DNA from: Erysipelotrichaceae bacterium
Lineage (GTDB): Bacteria; Bacillota_I; Bacilli_A; Erysipelotrichales; Erysipelotrichaceae
NCBI GenBank assembly: GCA_012516665.1
Contig: JAAYWN010000012.1
Span: 1 to 47,459 of the forward strand
Length of the DNA stretch: 47,459 nucleotides
Direction: 5' to 3'
A model generated the notes under the pieces. That model made no database searches, was not told the DNA's origin, and saw only the letters and a program-made list of their open reading frames with translations. Below are positions 46,315-47,459 of the stretch, one piece after another. Within the stretch, counting starts at the first letter, position 1. Each line of letters opens with the position of its first letter. Both the position numbers and the translations under genes were made by a program.

Positions 46315-47459
46315 ATGGAATATAAAAGCAGAATAGCCGACACGATTCTTCTCGATAAACTGGAAGAAAAGGGAGCTGTTGTGATTGAAGGACCAAAATG
46401 GTGCGGTAAAACAACGACAGCGATGCAGGCTGCCCACAGTATTCTCCGAATGGATGAGCCAAGCAGGCGGGATGAAAATATCATGATGTCTGAGCTTGAC
46501 CCAGAAAAGCTGCTGGAAGGAGATACTCCGCTGCTGATCGATGAATGGCAGATTGCGCCAAAGATCTGGGACTCTGTCAGATATCAAGTTGACATGAGAA
46601 ATAAAGAGGGCCAATTCATTTTAACTGGATCCTCTGTACCCATTGACTCAAAAGAAATTACGCATTCAGGAACAGGGCGATTTACATGGCTGAAAATGCG
46701 TCCTATGTCATTATACGAATCTAAGGAATCCACAGGTGAGGTCAGTCTCGAAGATTTATTTTTGTCTCCAGAGAAAATAAGCGGAAAGAATCCCTTTGAT
46801 ATTGACCGTCTTGCATTTGCCATCTGCCGAGGCGGATGGCCGCATGCTGTCGGGATGAAAGAAAAGTCTGCTCTTGCACAGGCATTTGATTATTACGATG
46901 CTGTTGTTCGCTCAGATATCAATCGAGCAGATGGAATCAATAAAAACCCAGAAAGAGTAAAACTTCTCATGCGATCATATGCAAGAAATCTGGGAACTTC
47001 CGTTTCTAATTCATTGCTACGAAGCGATATGATCAGCAATGACGCAGAAACATTAAGTGTGGATACTGTCATTTCATATGTGAATGCCTAAAAAAATATA
47101 TTCGTTGTCGAGGATATGCCCGCATGGAACCCGAATCTTCTTTCTAAGACGGCCATCAGAATATCTGATGCACGATATTATATTGACCCGTCGATTGGAA
47201 CGGCAGCACTAGGTATTTCCCCTCAGGATCTGAAAAGCGATCTGAATACTTTTGGATTTCTTTTTAAGACATTATATGTCCGTGATCTTCGCGTATATAC
47301 AGAATATCTGAATGGGGAAGTACTGCACTTTCGCGATCAGACAGGACTGGAATGCGATACGGTCATTCATCTTAGAAATGGCTCTTACGGTCTTGCAGAG
47401 ATCAAGCTTGGAGGTGAAAGGCTCATCGAAGAAGGTGCAGCCAATCTAAAAAAGCTGGC
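46315..47459 (+). pseudogene. AAA-type ATPase with DUF4143 C-terminal domain, interrupted by an in-frame TAA at 47089-47091 and running off the window
   Basis: GPKWCGKTTTAMQAAHS Walker A; LLIDEWQIAPKIWDSVRYQVD; ILTGSS; after the stop the same frame continues KNIFVVEDMPAWNPNLLSKTAIRISDARYYIDPSIGTAALG...ECDTVIHLRNGSYGLAEIKLGG. Confidence 0.88.

Noticed and set aside
46169-46462. Minus-strand ORF whose repeats encode ...KILQMYEKNPSIITKKILQMYENKSLDCI
   Set aside because: The peptide repetition only mirrors the DNA tandem repeats and the ORF overlaps the ATPase N-terminus; not supported as a gene.
1-47459. CRISPR array, prophage, toxin-antitoxin or full restriction system
   Set aside because: No regularly spaced direct repeats with unique spacers, no phage structural genes, no paired small ORFs or methyltransferase/REase genes were seen.

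Overview
This 47.5 kb window is a chromosomal segment from a low/mid-GC Firmicute. The gene content looks Erysipelotrichia-like, but that is an inference. Most of it is well-packed housekeeping and metabolic operons. Main blocks, left to right: a transposase C-terminal remnant at the left edge; an orphan ORF and a GIY-YIG (T5orf172-like) protein; ispD-comFA-comFC; tRNA-Ile/tRNA-Ala; a P1-family peptidase overlapping a GH28 glycosidase; ecfA1-ecfA2-ecfT-truA, then rplM-rpsI; a complete acetyl-CoA-to-butyrate operon (thl-crt-hbd-bcd-etfB-etfA-buk-ptb); a divergent aspartate-to-threonine locus (hom-lysC-asd versus thrC-thrB-ACT); typA; tRNA-Leu; a BvgS-like hybrid histidine kinase; DUF2804 and DUF975/CmpB-like membrane proteins; a metallophosphoesterase broken by two frameshifts; a cytosolic ParB-like/BMP-like protein coupled to a metallophosphoesterase; tandem COG0523 GTPases; and a DUF4143-type ATPase with an in-frame stop, preceded by tandem repeats. 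The observations most worth following up are: (a) Rex-like and cre-like sites upstream of the butyrate operon; (b) a COG0523-like GTPase that lacks the CxCC motif and carries a DUF1980/TIGR03943-like C-terminal domain, next to a His/Asp-rich canonical COG0523; (c) the soluble ParB-like + PnrA/BMP-like protein coupled to a phosphoesterase; (d) a TruA with a ~115-aa C-terminal extension; (e) the repeat array before the DUF4143 ATPase. I found no CRISPR array, prophage or obvious complete defence island. All family names come from reading the protein sequences by eye, with no database search.
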